The position numbers and the translations under genes were made by a program. A stretch of DNA of 64,000 nucleotides from NCBI GenBank assembly GCA_009838975.1, contig VXQO01000162.1, positions 1-64,000 of the forward strand, in the 5' to 3' direction. Origin of the DNA: Gemmatimonadota bacterium. Its GTDB lineage: Bacteria; Gemmatimonadota; Gemmatimonadetes; Longimicrobiales; Gaopeijiaceae. This document shows, piece by piece, positions 9,145 through 17,196 of this stretch. Under the pieces are notes generated by a model, which saw nothing but the letters and a program-made list of their open reading frames with translations, did not search any database and was not told the origin of the DNA. Numbering within the stretch: position 1 is the stretch's first letter; each line of letters opens with the position of its first letter.

Positions 9145-9875
9145 GTTGCCGCGCGACTCCCCGAGGCGACCCGGCCGATCCAGCGGCGCGTGACCGCTGC
9201 CACCTCGGCAAGCACGTCGTCCAGGGTGCGTCCCGAGCGCTTGAGCGGGTTGAGCGAGTGGTCGCCGCCCTCGACGACGTGCAGTGTGGCCCGGGGCCCG
9301 AGAGCATCGATCAGCGGCCGCAGCAGCTCGAGGTCGGCCAGCCGGTCGCGTGTGCCCTGGTGGAAGAGCATCGGACAGGAGACGCGTGCGAGGTGGTCCC
9401 CCCGCTCGGTGCCGCGCCGGCCCGGGGCGTGCAGCGGGAAGCCGAAGAAGACGAGGCCGTCAGGCGGCCTTCCCTCCCCTGCCGGGTCCGCCCGCTCAGC
9501 CACCAGCGTCGAGGTCATGCGGCCCCCCATCGACTTGCCGCCCGCCAGGAGCGGGAGTCCGCCTGCGCGGTCATGGCCCGCCTGCAGCGCGGAGGCGACG
9601 ACGGCCAGGAGGCGGCGCAGGTGGTCCGGTCGGCGGCGCCCGATCTCCATGTAGGCGAAGTTGTAGCGCAGCGTGGAGATCCCCTGGGCCGACAGCGCGT
9701 GGGACAGGGCCTCCATGAACGGGTGGGTCATGGGGGCGCCGGCTCCGTGGCCAAGCACGAGCAGGGCCGCCGGATCGACCGCCTCGACCACGATTCCCGA
9801 GACGGGCGGGTGCCCGTCGCCCTCGATCGTGAGGCGGTGGCCGAGCGGTTCGGCGTCGCTCTCCTCCTCCCTCAT
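9141..9875 (-). CDS. Alpha/beta hydrolase (Tex30/KANL3-type, dienelactone-hydrolase-like)
   Basis: 244 residues. The fold signature is clear: oxyanion segment GHGAG (residues 42-46), nucleophile elbow G-K-S115-M-G, probable acid D177 (GTRDRL) and His206 (GGDHSL). There is no signal peptide. ATG 9875 is chosen because ATGA overlaps the stop codon of the upstream GGT-family gene; a longer frame upstream only re-reads that gene. Its stop in turn overlaps the GTG of the M3 peptidase. Relatives are poorly characterised serine hydrolases, so no substrate is assigned. Confidence 0.85.
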   Translation of the reverse strand: MREEESDAEPLGHRLTIEGDGHPPVSGIVVEAVDPAALLVLGHGAGAPMTHPFMEALSHALSAQGISTLRYNFAYMEIGRRRPDHLRRLLAVVASALQAGHDRAGGLPLLAGGKSMGGRMTSTLVAERADPAGEGRPPDGLVFFGFPLHAPGRRGTERGDHLARVSCPMLFHQGTRDRLADLELLRPLIDALGPRATLHVVEGGDHSLNPLKRSGRTLDDVLAEVAAVTRRWIGRVASGSRAAT

Positions 9876-11734
9876 CACCACGCTATTCCGTAGTCCTCGC
9901 CGTGGTTGCTCGAACCGCCCCACATCGTTCCGGTCGCGGCGTCGAAGAAGATCGCGTTGATCGGCCCCGAGGTGCGGGCGGAGAAGGTCAGGTCGTAGCC
10001 CATGTCGCGCAGGTCGGTGCGGACCCACTCGGGCACGCCGTCATGGAGGAGGAGGCGCCCGGGCTGCGATTCGTGCGCGCCGAAGGAGCTCCGCATCTGG
10101 TAGCTGTTGAAGTTGGCCGCTTCGGCCGCCTGCTGAACGTTCATGTCGAACTCGACGACGTTGAGGAAGAACTGGAGCAGGTTCTGATCCTGTCCGTCGC
10201 CCCCCTGCACCGCGAAGGACAGGAAGGGCTGGCCGTCCTTGAGCGCCAGCGAGGGGGTCAGGGTCGCGCGCGGGCGCTTGCCCGGCTCCACGACGTTGTA
10301 GGGGCCGGCGCGCTCGTCCAGCACGAAGCTCTGCATGCGCTGGCTCATGCCGATGCCGGTGCGGCCGGCGATGACCGCGGGGATCCAGCCGCCGGACGGC
10401 GTGATCGACACGACCCAGCCGTCGGCGTCGGCGGCCTGGATGGAGGTGGTGCCGGCGTAGAAGGCTTCGTCGGGGTCCATTCCGGGATCGTCGGGGGTGG
10501 CCACCGGCACGGTGTTCCAGGAGTCGATCAGGTGGAGGAAGGGGTTGGTTCCATCCTGGAACGGGTAGGGGTCGCCGGGCAGGACGTCGGGGTCGTTCCT
10601 GTCCCAGTCGATCTGGGCGGCGCGCACGGCGGCGTAGTCCTTCGAGAGCAGGCCGTCGATGGGCTCCTCCGGCGGGTAGTAGGGGTCGCCGTAATAGAAG
10701 TCGCGGTCGGCGAAGGCCAGGTTCATGGCCTGGTACAGGGCGTGGATATAGCGCGTGGAGTTGTAGCCCATGTCGGCGACATCCAGCCCCTCGAGGATGT
10801 TCAGGGCCTGCAGCAGGACTGGACCCTGCACCCAGGTGGTCAGCTTGTACACGTCAATGCCCTTGTAGGACGTGCTGACCGGTTCCTCGAGATAGACCTG
10901 CCAGTCCGCCAGGTCGGCGAGTGTGTGGAGCCCGCCCTGCTCCTGAGACCCGCGCACGAACTCCTGCGCGATGTCGCCGCGGTAGAAGCGGTCGTAGGCG
11001 GCCATGATCGCGTCCTTGCGCGACGCGCCCGCGGCCAGCGCCTCGGCCTCGGCTTCGACGAGCTGCTCGAGTGTGCGGGCGAGGTCTTCCTGGACGAAAA
11101 GCTCGCCGGCGGCGGGGGCGGCGCGGTCCTCGCCGTAGTGGGGCAGGAAGACGTCCCTGGAGTACGGCCACGCCGCCAGGCGTTCCTTCTGGCCCTCGAT
11201 GGAGTTGGCCGCCTGGGCCTCGATCGGGTAGCCTCGCGCCATGTCGATGGACGGGGCGAGGACATCGGCGAGGCTGAGGCGTCCGTATTCCGCCATCATG
11301 ACCATGAGCCCGCCGGGGGTTCCGGGGGTGACCGCGGCGAGGGGGCCGTAGGCGGGAGGGATCTCCATGCCCTGTTCACGGAAGTACTCGGGCGTGGCTC
11401 CAGTGGGGGCGGCCCCCAGCGCATTGATCCCGATGACCTTGCCGGTCCCGGGATTGTAGATGAGCGCCTGGGTCTCGCCGCCCCAGCCGAGCACGTCCCA
11501 CATGGTGGCCGTTGCGCCCAGCATGGCAGCGGCGGCGTCCACCGCGTTGCCTCCCTTGAGGAACATCATGGCGCCGGCGGTGGCCCCCAGAGGCTTCCCG
11601 GTAATCGCCATCCAGTCCTTTCCGTGGAGGACGGGCTTCTGGGTTCGTTGCGCCTGGAGACCGGGGGACTGGGCGGCGGCCGCGACGAGGGCCAAGACCC
11701 AGAGAGAGGGCGTGGTGATCTTCCTGCGAGGCAT
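9875..11734 (-). CDS. Gamma-glutamyltransferase family protein (Ntn hydrolase), secreted
   Basis: 619 residues with an N-terminal signal peptide (MPRRKITTPSLWVLALVAAA). The GGT fold is shown by KGGNAVDAAAAMLGA, the GGETQALIYNP segment and the autocatalytic junction before T429-T430 in AGTTSIQAADADG. The canonical nucleophile context TTHxS is altered to TTSIQ, so this belongs to a divergent GGT-like branch and may not act on glutathione. The ATG has an AGGAG site about 10 bases upstream. It heads a tightly coupled operon with an alpha/beta hydrolase and an M3 peptidase; a canonical GGT lies at 15419-17146. Confidence 0.88.
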   Translation of the reverse strand: MPRRKITTPSLWVLALVAAAAQSPGLQAQRTQKPVLHGKDWMAITGKPLGATAGAMMFLKGGNAVDAAAAMLGATATMWDVLGWGGETQALIYNPGTGKVIGINALGAAPTGATPEYFREQGMEIPPAYGPLAAVTPGTPGGLMVMMAEYGRLSLADVLAPSIDMARGYPIEAQAANSIEGQKERLAAWPYSRDVFLPHYGEDRAAPAAGELFVQEDLARTLEQLVEAEAEALAAGASRKDAIMAAYDRFYRGDIAQEFVRGSQEQGGLHTLADLADWQVYLEEPVSTSYKGIDVYKLTTWVQGPVLLQALNILEGLDVADMGYNSTRYIHALYQAMNLAFADRDFYYGDPYYPPEEPIDGLLSKDYAAVRAAQIDWDRNDPDVLPGDPYPFQDGTNPFLHLIDSWNTVPVATPDDPGMDPDEAFYAGTTSIQAADADGWVVSITPSGGWIPAVIAGRTGIGMSQRMQSFVLDERAGPYNVVEPGKRPRATLTPSLALKDGQPFLSFAVQGGDGQDQNLLQFFLNVVEFDMNVQQAAEAANFNSYQMRSSFGAHESQPGRLLLHDGVPEWVRTDLRDMGYDLTFSARTSGPINAIFFDAATGTMWGGSSNHGEDYGIAW

Positions 11735-11852
11735 CTTGCATGACTCCTGTGTTCGGTTGGCCCGGATGCCGTTCCTGGCTGGAAGGCTACCAGCAGCGCG
11801 ATGGTCGCGCCAGATTTGCAGCGGGCGAGGTATTCACGGGAAGGGAGCGACG

Positions 11853-14177
11853 ATGGATTTCATACGCAGCATGGTGTTGCGGGACCTGGAGACCGGGAAG
11901 TACGACGGGCGCGTCGTGACCCGATTCCCGCCGGAACCGAACGGATTCCTCCACATCGGGCACGCCAAGTCGCTCTGCCTCAACTTCGGAATCGCCTCGG
12001 AGCACCCGGGCGGCCGCTGCCACCTCCGGCTCGACGACACCAACCCCGACACCGAGAAGGCCGAGTTCGTCGAGGCGATGAAGCGGGACATTCGTTGGCT
12101 GGGATTCGACTGGGGCCCACACCTGTACCACGCGTCGGACTACTTCGAGCAACTGTATCGGTATGCACTGGTGCTCATCGACAAGGGGCTCGCCTACGTC
12201 GACTCGTCGACCGAGGACGAGATACGGGAGCGGCGGGGGTCGGTCACCCGCCCCGGGGTGGACAGCCCCTGGAGGAATCGTGTGCCCGGTGAGAATCGGG
12301 ACCTCTTCCGGCGGATGCGCGCGGGGGAATTCGCCGACGGCACCCACGTGCTGCGAGCGAAGATCGACATGGCCCACCGGAACATGGTCATGCGCGACCC
12401 CATCCTCTACCGGATCCGGCACGCCAGCCACTACCGCCACGGAGACGACTGGCCGGTCTACCCGATGTACGACTTCGCGCACTGCCTGTCCGACTCGCTG
12501 GAGCGGGTCACGCACTCGCTCTGCACCCTGGAGTTCGAGAACAACCGGGAGATCTACGACTGGCTGCTCGAGCATGTGGACGCGCCGCAGCCGCGCCCGG
12601 AACAGACGGAGTTCGCGCCGCTGGTGCTGGACTATGTGATCACGAGCAAAAGCAAGCTGCGGCCCCTGGTCGAGGGGGGACACGTGCGCGGATGGGACGA
12701 CCCGCGCATGCCCACGCTCGCGGGCCTGCGGCGCCGGGGCGTGACTCCCGCAGCGATTCGGGCCATGTGCGACATGGTGGGGGTGGCCCGGGCGCAGTCC
12801 AGGGTGGACATGGCCAAGCTGGAGTTCGCCATTCGCGACGACCTGAACGACAAGGCTCCGCGCGCCTTCTGCGTGCTTGACCCGTTGAAGGTGGTGCTCA
12901 CCAACTACCCGGAAGACGGGACCGAGATTTTCACGGCTCCGCGCTTCCCCGGTGGCGCGGGTGACGGGGGGGTGCGCGAACTGCCCTTCGGGCGCGTTGT
13001 GTTCATGGACCGCTCGGACTTCGAGGAGACTCCGCCGCCGGGCTTTCGCCGGCTCACGCCAGGTGGCGAGGTGCGCCTGAAGTACGCCTACGTCATCCGC
13101 TGCAACGAAGTGGTGAAGGACGGCGAAGGAAGGGTGACCGAGCTGCGCTGCACCGTGGATCCGTCCACGCGGGGGGGCGTCGCTCCCAGGGGACGCCGGG
13201 TTCGGGGAGCGGTTCAGTGGGTCGAACCGAAGAGCGCGGTGCGGGCCGAGGTCCGGCTCTACGACCGGCTCTTTTCGGTGGCGGAGCCTCCGCTCGAAGA
13301 CCTCCTCGGGACACTCAATCGCGGGTCGGAGCAGATCGTAACGGGGGCGCTGCTGGAGCAGGGCGTGGCCGGAACCCGGCCGGGCGACCACTACCAGTTC
13401 GAGCGGATCGGGTATTTCTTCGCCGACCCCGAAGACGGTGGGGAGGGCACCCCGGTGTTCAACCGCACCGTGACGCTGCGCGACAGCTGGAAGGCGCGCA
13501 AGCGGGGTGCGGCCACCGGCGCCGATGGCGTCCGGGGTGAGCCTGTCCGCCCACGAGGACCTGCGCGCGCACAGCAGCGTTCGCCGGAGGAGGCGTTGCG
13601 AACCGACGGGGAACGGCTGTGGTTCACGGAACTGGTCGAACTCGGCGCGAGCGAAGCCGCGTCGATCAACCTGGCGCGCACACCCGACCTGCGGGCGGTG
13701 TTCCTGGCCGCGCGGACGGAGTATCCCGGCGGTGCCGATTCGATCGCCGCCTGGCTTGTGAATGAAATCACAAGGCTGCTGGGGAGCGGTGCGGCCTACG
13801 ACATCGGGCGGCTGGCGCCGGAGGCTCTCGCGGACCTCGTCGAGGCGGTGGACGAGGAGGAAATGTCGCACCGGCAGGGGCGCACGGTGCTCGAGACGCT
13901 GCTCAGGGAGGGCGGGGATTTCGAGGAAGTGCGCCAGCGACTCGATCTGGAGGAGATCGGCGATGAAGGGGCATTGCTGGCCATCCTCCGGGGCATGATG
14001 GAAGCCTACCCCGAGAAGGCGGCAGCCTACCGGGGTGGGCAAACGGGCCTCCTCGGGTTCTTCGTCGGCGGGGTCATGAAGCGGACGAAGGGGAAGGCCG
14101 ACCCGCGAAAAGCGAGCGAACTGGCGGCTCGGCTTCTGTCGGGTCCGGATGGGGTCGCCACCGCGGACAAACGATGA
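11853..14177 (+). CDS. glnS: Glutaminyl-tRNA synthetase with C-terminal GatB/YqeY-like domain
   Basis: 774 residues against about 555 for E. coli GlnRS. The catalytic core has H34-I-G-H37 and a KMSKS variant T264-S-K-S-K268-L, followed by the two anticodon-binding beta-barrels. From about residue 588 to the end there is an added helical domain whose last part (LLGFFVGGVMKRTKGKADP) is the signature of the GatB/YqeY tail. Deinococcus GlnRS is known to carry a YqeY-type extension that strengthens tRNA-Gln binding. ATG 11853 is chosen from homology (MDFIRSMVLRDLETGKY); upstream codons run antisense through the GGT gene. The stop overlaps the next gene (ATGA). Confidence 0.95.
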   Translation: MDFIRSMVLRDLETGKYDGRVVTRFPPEPNGFLHIGHAKSLCLNFGIASEHPGGRCHLRLDDTNPDTEKAEFVEAMKRDIRWLGFDWGPHLYHASDYFEQLYRYALVLIDKGLAYVDSSTEDEIRERRGSVTRPGVDSPWRNRVPGENRDLFRRMRAGEFADGTHVLRAKIDMAHRNMVMRDPILYRIRHASHYRHGDDWPVYPMYDFAHCLSDSLERVTHSLCTLEFENNREIYDWLLEHVDAPQPRPEQTEFAPLVLDYVITSKSKLRPLVEGGHVRGWDDPRMPTLAGLRRRGVTPAAIRAMCDMVGVARAQSRVDMAKLEFAIRDDLNDKAPRAFCVLDPLKVVLTNYPEDGTEIFTAPRFPGGAGDGGVRELPFGRVVFMDRSDFEETPPPGFRRLTPGGEVRLKYAYVIRCNEVVKDGEGRVTELRCTVDPSTRGGVAPRGRRVRGAVQWVEPKSAVRAEVRLYDRLFSVAEPPLEDLLGTLNRGSEQIVTGALLEQGVAGTRPGDHYQFERIGYFFADPEDGGEGTPVFNRTVTLRDSWKARKRGAATGADGVRGEPVRPRGPARAQQRSPEEALRTDGERLWFTELVELGASEAASINLARTPDLRAVFLAARTEYPGGADSIAAWLVNEITRLLGSGAAYDIGRLAPEALADLVEAVDEEEMSHRQGRTVLETLLREGGDFEEVRQRLDLEEIGDEGALLAILRGMMEAYPEKAAAYRGGQTGLLGFFVGGVMKRTKGKADPRKASELAARLLSGPDGVATADKR

Positions 14178-15343
14178 ACCCGCTCGTTCCCGCCGACAAC
14201 GTCCTTGCCGTAACCGGAATCCTCTTCGCCGTGGTGGCGGCCTCCATCTACGTGGAGGGCAGGTTCGCGTGGGCGAAGACGCTCTCGGCGGCGCTGCTTG
14301 CCCTCCTGGGGGGATTGCTTCTCTCGAACACGGGAGTGCTCCCCTTCGCCTCGCCGGCGTACGATTTCATCAATGAGTACTTCATCCTGATGGCGATTCC
14401 GCTGCTGCTCTTCAAGTCCGACCTGCGGGTCATCCTCGGGCAGGGGGGCAGGACGCTGGCGGCGTTCGTGGTCGCCGCGGCCGGGATCGTCACGGGCGCC
14501 GTCCTCGCGTTCCAACTGATCACGGTACCCGAATCCGCCAAGTACGCCGGGATGCTCGTTGGAGGCTATACGGGAGGAGGCCTGAACTTCGTGGCCGTCT
14601 CACAGGCCGTCGGGATGGACGATCCCAGCCTGGCGACGGCCGCCCTCGCCGCGGAGAGCCTGGCCGGGATCGCCTATCTGTTCGTCCTCGCGCTGCTGCC
14701 AACCGTCGCCGCCATTCGCAGGTGGCTGCCGCTCCGCGGACCGGAAGTGGAGCGCCCGGGCGACGTGGCCGCGATTGAAGTCGACCCGACCCGGGAAGCG
14801 GATCCCGACTCTTCGCCTGGGGTTGGATGGCCGGTTCATACGGCGGCGGGCATCGCGCTCAGTCTGCTGATCTGCGCCGCCGGGGTCTGGCTGGCGACGG
14901 CTAGCGGCCGGCCCCGGTACTCGATCCTGGCCGTGACGGCGCTCACCGTACTGGTCGCCAACCTCTTCCCCCGGACGATGGCACGGCTGAAGGGCGACCA
15001 GGAACTTGGAATGCTGCTCCTGTACGTCTTCTTCGTGGTGTACGCCGCCGGGGCCGACGTCCGCTCACTGCTCGGGTCGGCGGCGCTGCTGCTCACCTAC
15101 GCGTGCCTCGTAATTCTGGTGCAGGTGGTCTTCTCGGCGGTGGGGGCGAGGATCTTCCGCTTCAGTTACGCCGAGATCCTAACCGCGTCGAACGCCTGCG
15201 TGCTGGGCCCTCCAACCGCGGCGGCCCTCGCCGCCGGGCGGGGTTGGCACGGCCTCGTGACCCCCGGTTTGCTGACAGGGGTCTTCGGCTACGTCGTGGG
15301 CAACTTCCTCGGTGTCAGCGTCTGGGTCTGGCTGGGCGGATAG
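14174..15343 (+). CDS. DUF819 family integral membrane protein (YjcL-like)
   Basis: 389 residues with around ten hydrophobic segments and no signal cleavage site. The segment GGYTGGGLNFVAVSQAVG, with its repeated Gly motif, and the late GPPTAAALAAGRGW are typical of the DUF819/YjcL group, whose fold resembles bile-acid/sodium symporter-type carriers. Function is not established. ATG 14174 overlaps the glnS stop (ATGA), so the two are translated together, although a functional link is not obvious. Confidence 0.85.
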   Translation: MNPLVPADNVLAVTGILFAVVAASIYVEGRFAWAKTLSAALLALLGGLLLSNTGVLPFASPAYDFINEYFILMAIPLLLFKSDLRVILGQGGRTLAAFVVAAAGIVTGAVLAFQLITVPESAKYAGMLVGGYTGGGLNFVAVSQAVGMDDPSLATAALAAESLAGIAYLFVLALLPTVAAIRRWLPLRGPEVERPGDVAAIEVDPTREADPDSSPGVGWPVHTAAGIALSLLICAAGVWLATASGRPRYSILAVTALTVLVANLFPRTMARLKGDQELGMLLLYVFFVVYAAGADVRSLLGSAALLLTYACLVILVQVVFSAVGARIFRFSYAEILTASNACVLGPPTAAALAAGRGWHGLVTPGLLTGVFGYVVGNFLGVSVWVWLGG

Positions 15344-15418
15344 CGCCTGCACACGCTGCCGGAGATCCACGCTTCCGCGGATTCGCATCGGCCGCTGGAC
15401 CGCACGGGAGCGGAGTTT

Positions 15419-17146
15419 TCAGTAGCTCGCTGAGGCCCCGTCCGAGTCCCGCGGATCAGGCACGCCGACAAGCTGACCCGTCGTACCGTCCACGAAAATG
15501 CAGTGCGCGATCCCCTGTCCCCTGCCCCAGGTCACCTCGTGTCCGAGGGCTGCCAGCGAGGCGCCATCTTCCTCCGACATGAAGCCCTCCTCGAGGCGGA
15601 CCCTGTCGGGGAGCCACTGATGATGGAGGCGCTTCGCCGCCACGACACCCTCGGGAGACTCACCGAAGTCCACCAGGTTCACCACGAGCTGGAGCACGGT
15701 GTTGATGATGGTGCGTCCTCCGGGGCTCCCGATCACCGCCACGAGTTCCCCGTCACGAGCGACGACCGTGGGCGTCATCGACGAGAGCATCCTCTGTTCC
15801 GGCCGTGCCAGATTGGCTTCCGTGCCGATGAGGCCGGTCTCGTTGGTCAGTCCGGGCCTGCCGTTGAAGTCCCCCATCTCGTTGTTGAGCAGAAAACCGG
15901 CGCCCGGGACGGTGATGTACGACCCGTAACCGCCTTCGAGGGTGTAGGTAACCGAAACGGCCATCCCGTCCGCGTCCACGACCGAGTAGTGCGTCGTTTC
16001 GGTGCTCTCCCAGCCGGGCGCCGCTTCAACGTCGGCGGGACTCGACACGCTGGCCGCGTCGGTCTCGATCGTCGCACGAATCTCGGCGGCGTACTCCTTG
16101 CTGGTCAGGCGCTCGACGGGAACATCGGCGAAATCGGCATCGGCGAGGAAGGTCGCGCGGTCGCGGAAGGCCCGGCGCATCGATTCGACGAGATGGTGCG
16201 CGTACTCGGGGCTGCCGGCGCCCATGGCGGCAACGTCGAAGCCCTCCAGCACGTTCAGCATCTGAACCAGCGCCGTTCCCCCGGATGACGGCGGCGGCAT
16301 GCTGATGATGTCGTACCCGCGATAGGTTCCCCGGATCGGCTCGCGCTCGCGGGCTTCGTAGCGGGCGAGGTCCTCTTCGGTGATCCACCCGCCGCCACGC
16401 TCCATCTCCTCCGCCAGGAGGCGTGCCGTGGTGCCGCTGTAGAACCCGTCCCTGCCCTCGTCCCTGATGCGTTCGAGCGTTCCCGCCAGGTCAGCCTGCA
16501 CCAGCACCTCGCCCGGCTCGTACGGAACGCCGTCCTTCGAGAACTGGGCGAAGGTCGCGGGATAGTCGCGGAACGCCTCCAGCCTCCCGGAGAGCGAGTT
16601 TGCGAGGCGATCGCTCACGACGAAGCCGTCGCGGGCCAGCGTCACCGACGGTTCCACGAGATCGCGCCACTCGGCATTCCCGTACTTCTCGTGCGCGAGG
16701 GCAAACCCGGCGACCGTACCCGGGACACCTACCGCCAGATGGCTGCGATGGTGGATCTGGTAGGAGTATTCGCCGTCCTCGCCGACGAACATCTCCGGGT
16801 GCGCCTTGAGCGGCGCCTTCTCGCGGAAATCGATCGCGGTGGCGCCGCCGTCGGGGAAGCGAATCACCATGAACCCCCCTCCGCCGATGTTGCCCGCCGT
16901 GGGATGGGTCACGGCAAGCGCCAACCCCGTGGCGATCGCGGCGTCCACGGCGTTGCCACCCGCGCTCAGAACGCGGGCCCCCGCCTCGCTCGCGTCGGGA
17001 TAGGCGGACACCACCATGCCCGAGCCGGACGTGACGACACCGCGTACGGCGTCGATTCCCGCCGTTTCGACGCTCGATCCGCCGCAGGCGGCAACGGCCA
17101 GAGCGGTGACAAGAGTCAGCGACATTGACAACAGGCGGTTCATCAT
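15419..17146 (-). CDS. ggt: Gamma-glutamyltransferase, lipoprotein
   Basis: 575 residues. A lipoprotein signal ends at Cys20 (ALAVAACGGSS). The precursor has the canonical GGT layout: GGNAVDAAIATGLALAV, the maturation junction before T384-T385-H386-Y-S, then the small subunit with GSPGGRTI. GGT cleaves the gamma-glutamyl bond of glutathione or transfers it to an acceptor, normally in the periplasm. Either of two adjacent Met codons (17146 or 17143) could be used; the long upstream frame runs antisense to the RND gene. It lies 50 bases after the RND transporter gene on the same strand and may be its last co-transcribed gene. Confidence 0.93.
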   Translation of the reverse strand: MMNRLLSMSLTLVTALAVAACGGSSVETAGIDAVRGVVTSGSGMVVSAYPDASEAGARVLSAGGNAVDAAIATGLALAVTHPTAGNIGGGGFMVIRFPDGGATAIDFREKAPLKAHPEMFVGEDGEYSYQIHHRSHLAVGVPGTVAGFALAHEKYGNAEWRDLVEPSVTLARDGFVVSDRLANSLSGRLEAFRDYPATFAQFSKDGVPYEPGEVLVQADLAGTLERIRDEGRDGFYSGTTARLLAEEMERGGGWITEEDLARYEAREREPIRGTYRGYDIISMPPPSSGGTALVQMLNVLEGFDVAAMGAGSPEYAHHLVESMRRAFRDRATFLADADFADVPVERLTSKEYAAEIRATIETDAASVSSPADVEAAPGWESTETTHYSVVDADGMAVSVTYTLEGGYGSYITVPGAGFLLNNEMGDFNGRPGLTNETGLIGTEANLARPEQRMLSSMTPTVVARDGELVAVIGSPGGRTIINTVLQLVVNLVDFGESPEGVVAAKRLHHQWLPDRVRLEEGFMSEEDGASLAALGHEVTWGRGQGIAHCIFVDGTTGQLVGVPDPRDSDGASASY

Positions 17147-17196
17147 TTTCAAGACCTCCGGCCGGGGACTCGGTGTGCGATCTCTCCGTTCGAGAC

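Noticed and set aside
9902-11743. 613-codon plus-strand frame
   Set aside because: Antisense to the GGT-family gene, which has a signal peptide and family motifs.
11787-14042. 751-codon minus-strand frame
   Set aside because: Antisense to glnS; no recognisable domain.
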